Shown here: positions 60,799 through 64,000 of the stretch, piece after piece | Numbering within the stretch: position 1 is the stretch's first letter | Layout: every line of letters begins with the position of its first letter | Assembly: GCF_002531575.1 (NCBI RefSeq) | Contig: NZ_NWTI01000027.1 | Location: 36,874 to 100,873 of the forward strand | Reading direction: 5' to 3' | Source: Bradyrhizobium sp. Y36 | GTDB taxonomy: Bacteria > Pseudomonadota > Alphaproteobacteria > Rhizobiales > Xanthobacteraceae | DNA length: 64,000 nucleotides | The notes under the pieces: model-generated | Databases searched by the model: none | Told to the model about the DNA's origin: nothing | What the model saw: only the letters and a program-made list of their open reading frames with translations | Program-made: the position numbers and the translations under genes

Positions 60799-61425
60799 AT
60801 GACCACCCTGTCCAGCCTTTTGACCGAATCTGCCGATGGCCAGATCGGTATCCTGATGTCGGCGCTGTCGGGTATCGCGATGGCGCTCGCGGTCGCGCTG
60901 GCGATGACGGTCTCCTTCCGCCTGTCCTACCGGACGAATTATTTTCCCTGGCGCGACGTGGTCAGGCATGGCCTCGCCACCCTCGCCGCGCTCGTCCTGT
61001 TCGCCTTCGCCGCCTACGACATGCGCCATGCTGCGGCGGCCTATCTCGGCCTCAACCCGTCCAAGCCGGCGGTCGAATTCGAGATCCGCATGCCCCGGGA
61101 AACCCTCACGGCGGTGTCCGACACCCAGATCGAGTTGCACACCGACCGCAACCAGACCCTGGCGCTCGTCGGCGGCGTGCAGGAACTCGGCGACGGACGC
61201 TCGGTCCTGCGTGGCGCGGTGGCGCTGAGCCAGCGCACCGCCGACCGCGTGCTGGTCGTGAACCTCCCCGGCAAGGGCACGTTCGAATTCCGCCTGCGCC
61301 TGCCGGCCGAGCCGCATCGCTCCGAGCAGTTCGGCCCCTGGCATCTCGCCGACCGCATCGCCTCGCCGATGACGGGTGCGGTCGCGCCGCAGGACGGCTA
61401 CACGATCCGCTATCGCGTGCTTTAA
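60799..61425 (+). CDS. Membrane-anchored hypothetical protein
   Basis: 208 residues. Two hydrophobic helices near residues 18-40 and 58-78, then a soluble beta-rich region (VEFEIRMPRETLTAVSDTQIELHTDR) probably in the periplasm. No family recognised. It precedes a metallophosphoesterase gene in the same direction. Confidence 0.78.
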   Translation: MTTLSSLLTESADGQIGILMSALSGIAMALAVALAMTVSFRLSYRTNYFPWRDVVRHGLATLAALVLFAFAAYDMRHAAAAYLGLNPSKPAVEFEIRMPRETLTAVSDTQIELHTDRNQTLALVGGVQELGDGRSVLRGAVALSQRTADRVLVVNLPGKGTFEFRLRLPAEPHRSEQFGPWHLADRIASPMTGAVAPQDGYTIRYRVL

Positions 61426-61494
61426 ACTTTGTTCGCTGCGATCCGTGCCCGGGCCGTCATCGTATCGACGCGCGAGCGCGGCTAAGCTGATCGC

Positions 61495-62337
61495 ATGTCC
61501 GAATTTCGCCTGACGCAGATTTCCGACACCCATCTCGGCCGTCGCTTCCCCGGCCTGATCGCCAACTTCCAGGCGGTCAGCGAGCACATCGACGCTGGGC
61601 GGCCTGATCTCGTCGTCAACAGCGGCGACGTCGCCTTCGACGGGCCGACCGGCCGCGACGATGTCGTGTTCGCAAAGGGCCTGCACGACGCCCTGCCCGT
61701 CGCGTGCCGCTACATCCCCGGCAATCACGACATCGGCGATAATCCAACCGCGATCGGGCCGGCCCCAAAGCCGCCCGTCAGCGAGGCGCATCGCCGGCAA
61801 TTCCGCGACATCATCGGCGAGGACCATTGGGCCTTCGAGGCCGCGGGCTGGCGCTTCATCGGGCTCAACTCGCTGGTGATGAATTCAGGGCTCGCCTTCG
61901 AGGCCGAGCAGTTCGACTGGCTGGCTTCCGAGATCGCGCATACGAATGGCAGGCCGGTCGCGCTGTTCCTGCACAAGCCGCTGTTCCTCAATTTGCCGGA
62001 CGATGCCGAGACACCGGAGACCTCGATCCGCTACGTGCCGCAGCCGGCGCGGACGCGGCTGATCGAGATGTTTGGGACGATCGATCTGCGCCTCGTCGCA
62101 AGCGGCCACGTGCACCAGCGGCGCGACTTCACCTGGCGCCACACACGCCACGTCTGGGCGCCGTCGGCTGGCTTCATCATCAACGATCAGCGCCAGGACC
62201 GCATCGCGATCAAGGAGGTCGGGCTGGTCGAATATCGCTTCCGCCCCGACAGTTTCGAAGTTCGCCACGTCAGGGCCGCGGGTCAGGTCGATGTCGACAT
62301 CGACGAGCTGCTCGCCCAGATGGACGGCGCGCATTGA
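61495..62337 (+). CDS. Metallophosphoesterase (class III cyclic nucleotide phosphodiesterase-like)
   Basis: 280 residues. All metal motifs are present: ISDTHLG, NSGDVAFDG, IPGNHDIGD, FLHKPLF and ASGHVHQRR. This order is that of CpdA/GpdQ-like phosphodiesterases. Possible substrates are cAMP or glycerophosphodiesters. The start ATG 61495 is 69 bases after the membrane protein. Confidence 0.9.
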   Translation: MSEFRLTQISDTHLGRRFPGLIANFQAVSEHIDAGRPDLVVNSGDVAFDGPTGRDDVVFAKGLHDALPVACRYIPGNHDIGDNPTAIGPAPKPPVSEAHRRQFRDIIGEDHWAFEAAGWRFIGLNSLVMNSGLAFEAEQFDWLASEIAHTNGRPVALFLHKPLFLNLPDDAETPETSIRYVPQPARTRLIEMFGTIDLRLVASGHVHQRRDFTWRHTRHVWAPSAGFIINDQRQDRIAIKEVGLVEYRFRPDSFEVRHVRAAGQVDVDIDELLAQMDGAH

Positions 62338-62351
62338 CGCGCTTAGCCCGC

Positions 62352-62651
62352 TCAGGCGACGCTCTTGAGGTCCTGCTGGATTGCGGCGAGCAAAGATTTC
62401 AGCGCCTCGCTGTTCACCGGCTTAGCCGCGGGATCATTGGTGGCCGGCTGCCTGACAGGCAGCCCAGCCTTGACCGGGCGCTTCGGGAATGGCGGCGGCG
62501 GTGTCGGCATCGAGGGGCGGGTCAGACCGCCCTCCTCGTCGATATGAACGAACTTGCCATGGATGACGTCGTCGCGACGCCCCATGATGAACATGGCCGT
62601 CCAATAGCCGGCGGCCAGAAGGATTACGCAGAAAACACCAATCTCTAACAT
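62352..62651 (-). CDS. Small membrane-anchored protein with Pro-rich linker
   Basis: 99 residues. N-terminal transmembrane helix (about 4-24), then RRDDVIHGKFVHIDEEGGL, a Pro-rich run and a C-terminal helix EALKSLLAAIQQDLKSV. No family recognised. It converges with the metallophosphoesterase gene. Confidence 0.7.
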   Translation of the reverse strand: MLEIGVFCVILLAAGYWTAMFIMGRRDDVIHGKFVHIDEEGGLTRPSMPTPPPPFPKRPVKAGLPVRQPATNDPAAKPVNSEALKSLLAAIQQDLKSVA

Positions 62652-62711
62652 CGCAGCACCTAAAATATGTGCGATGATTCAATGCCTTCGCGGGCCCGTC
62701 AATGAACGGCC

Positions 62712-62746
62712 GGTCACACCTGCGGTTTTTGCGGGCAGGTGTGACC
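62712..62746 (-). terminator. 12-bp hairpin downstream of the MDR gene
   Basis: Perfect GGTCACACCTGC / GCAGGTGTGACC with an 11-base loop, about 75 bases after the MDR stop. No T tract follows on the minus strand, so the terminator call is moderate. Confidence 0.5.
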
Positions 62747-62821
62747 ATTTGGTGACTCTTTCTTAACTATCCCTGTCGGCCGTGTGGCTCTTGAGCCACG
62801 GGAGTCCCACTCCCTGTCGCG

Positions 62822-63844
62822 CTAGGCCTTGTCCGGCCCGACCCGGACCAGCTGCTTGCCGAAATTGGCGCCCTTTAACAGGCCCATGAAGGCACCGGGC
62901 GCGCTTTCGAGGCCCTCGGTGACGAACTCCTTGTACTTGACCTTGCCGTCCTGAACCCAGCCGGACATGTCGCGCAGGAAGTCGCCGTGGCGGGAGGCGA
63001 AGTCGGAGACGATGAAGCCGCGGAATGTCAGCCGCTTGGTCAACGTCGCGCGCATCATGCTGGCAGCCCATTTCGGCGGCTTGGCCTCGGTGTCGTTGTA
63101 ATGCGCGATCAGGCCGCAGACCGGCACGCGCGCGAACGGGTTGAGCAGCGGAAACACCGCCTCGAACACGGCGCCGCCGACATTCTCGAAATAGACGTCG
63201 ATGCCTTTCGGGCAGGCGTCCTTAAGCTTGGCGGCGAGATCGGGATCGCGGTGGTCGATGCAGGCATCGAAGCCGAGCTCCTTCACGACGTAATCGCACT
63301 TGTCCTTGCCGCCGGCGATGCCGACCGCGCGTGCGCCCTTGATCTTCGCGATCTGCCCCACCGCCGAGCCGACCGCACCGGAGGCGCCGGCGACGACGAC
63401 GGTCTCGCCGGCTTGCGGCTTGCCGATGTCGAGCAGGCCCGTATAGGCGGTCATGCCGGGCATGCCGAGCACGCCGATGGAGGTCGAGATCGGACCGAGC
63501 TTGGGATCGACCTTGATCAGGCCCTTGCCGTTCGAGATCGCATTGGTCTGCCAGCCGGTCCGTGCGCGGACGATGTCGCCTACAGCAAAGTCAGGATTGT
63601 TGGAGGCGACGACTTCGCTCACCGCCTCGCCTTCCATCACGCCGCCAACCGGCACCGGTGCGGCGTAGGACGGACCATCGCTCATGCGCCCGCGCATATA
63701 GGGATCGAGCGACAGCCAGATCGTGCGCAGCAGGACTTCGCCCGCGCCGGGCGTCGGCACCGCGAATTCCTCCAGACGAAAATCGGACGGCTTGGGCTCG
63801 CCGACGGGACGTGCGGCGAGAACGATGCGCTTGGCTTGGGACAT
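62822..63844 (-). CDS. Zinc-independent MDR NADP-dependent oxidoreductase (CurA/PTGR-like)
   Basis: 340 residues from ATG 63844 with SD GGAGGAAG. No zinc ligands. Cofactor motif VVVAGASGAVGSAVGQIAKIKGARAVGIAGG near 145, then DYVVKELGFDACIDHRD and the family stretch PKGIDVYFENVGG. Such enzymes reduce alpha,beta-unsaturated carbonyls. Cytosolic. Confidence 0.9.
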   Translation of the reverse strand: MSQAKRIVLAARPVGEPKPSDFRLEEFAVPTPGAGEVLLRTIWLSLDPYMRGRMSDGPSYAAPVPVGGVMEGEAVSEVVASNNPDFAVGDIVRARTGWQTNAISNGKGLIKVDPKLGPISTSIGVLGMPGMTAYTGLLDIGKPQAGETVVVAGASGAVGSAVGQIAKIKGARAVGIAGGKDKCDYVVKELGFDACIDHRDPDLAAKLKDACPKGIDVYFENVGGAVFEAVFPLLNPFARVPVCGLIAHYNDTEAKPPKWAASMMRATLTKRLTFRGFIVSDFASRHGDFLRDMSGWVQDGKVKYKEFVTEGLESAPGAFMGLLKGANFGKQLVRVGPDKA

Positions 63845-64000
63845 GGGGGCTTCCTCCGGAATGCTTGTTGCAGTCATTTAGGAGGTAGCTGGGAATGAAG
63901 CAAATACCACACTCGCTGTCATCGCCCGCGCAGTGTTTAGCCCGGACAGATCACTGACGGGTGTTCGGAGACATAGCTGACACGTCAACAATGGCTGGAT

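Overview
The window is a high-GC chromosomal segment of an alphaproteobacterium, most likely Bradyrhizobium or a close relative. The reasons are the purF-SDR pairing, several livK-type binding proteins, the codon usage, a PAS_5-like protein, Lin0512 and DHCW-cupin proteins, and mosaic palindromic intergenic repeats of the Bradyrhizobiaceae kind. No rRNA gene, canonical tRNA gene, CRISPR array or complete insertion sequence was seen. The only possible mobile-element edge is at the extreme right end.

Layout. 1-6.0 kb: 3' part of purF, an SDR, a secreted NHL-propeller protein, an orphan branched-chain amino acid binding protein and an MFS pump. 6.0-8.7 kb: der with an upstream lipoprotein and a YfgM-like protein in one operon. 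8.9-13.8 kb: acyl-CoA synthetase, NnrU, a secreted protein, prfC. 13.8-15.9 kb: a guanidine-II-type riboswitch in front of sugE/gdx, convergent with a DUF47-Pit phosphate uptake operon. 16-20.8 kb: a complete livG-livF-livK-livH-livM ABC transporter operon. 21-26 kb: small metabolic and regulatory genes (PAS-like, YffB, CsaA-like, TetR-TauE, GST, DUF429).

26-30 kb is the most unusual part. It holds a candidate structured small RNA with its own promoter and terminator. Four tandem Y RNA-like genes follow, and at least two carry circularly permuted tRNA mimics of the YrlA type. Then come a Ro60/Rsr protein (TROVE plus vWA) and an RtcB RNA ligase. Together they form an RNA surveillance and repair locus closed by a 13-bp terminator stem.

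30-36 kb: a DUF2892-ECF sigma-carboxymuconolactone decarboxylase operon, a beta-lactamase-fold hydrolase, GNAT, Lin0512, an AT-rich orphan and a ThDP enzyme. 36.2-44.1 kb: a tightly overlapping operon of SWIM-zinc finger, DUF5691, MoxR-type AAA ATPase, DUF5682 and CoxE-like vWA genes, preceded by an MmcQ/YjbR gene. This is a MoxR/vWA system of unknown output. 44.1-52.4 kb: MarR-GNAT fusion, ester cyclase, MFS, a peptide deformylase homologue with altered metal ligands, ArsR-SRPBCC pair, AraC with a divergent carboxylesterase, and a serine hydrolase. 52.5-55.4 kb: a PIN toxin-antitoxin pair with an overlapping promoter/operator, and an AT-rich orphan gene of unknown function. 55.4-64 kb: guaA, small cupin/NTF2 genes, cspA with a long leader, an RsmB-like methyltransferase, MAPEG, a metallophosphoesterase and an MDR oxidoreductase.

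Starts were moved from the longest possible reading frame wherever a Shine-Dalgarno sequence, an overlap with the upstream stop, or family length favoured an internal codon. Domain names come from recognising family motifs by eye; no database search was run.
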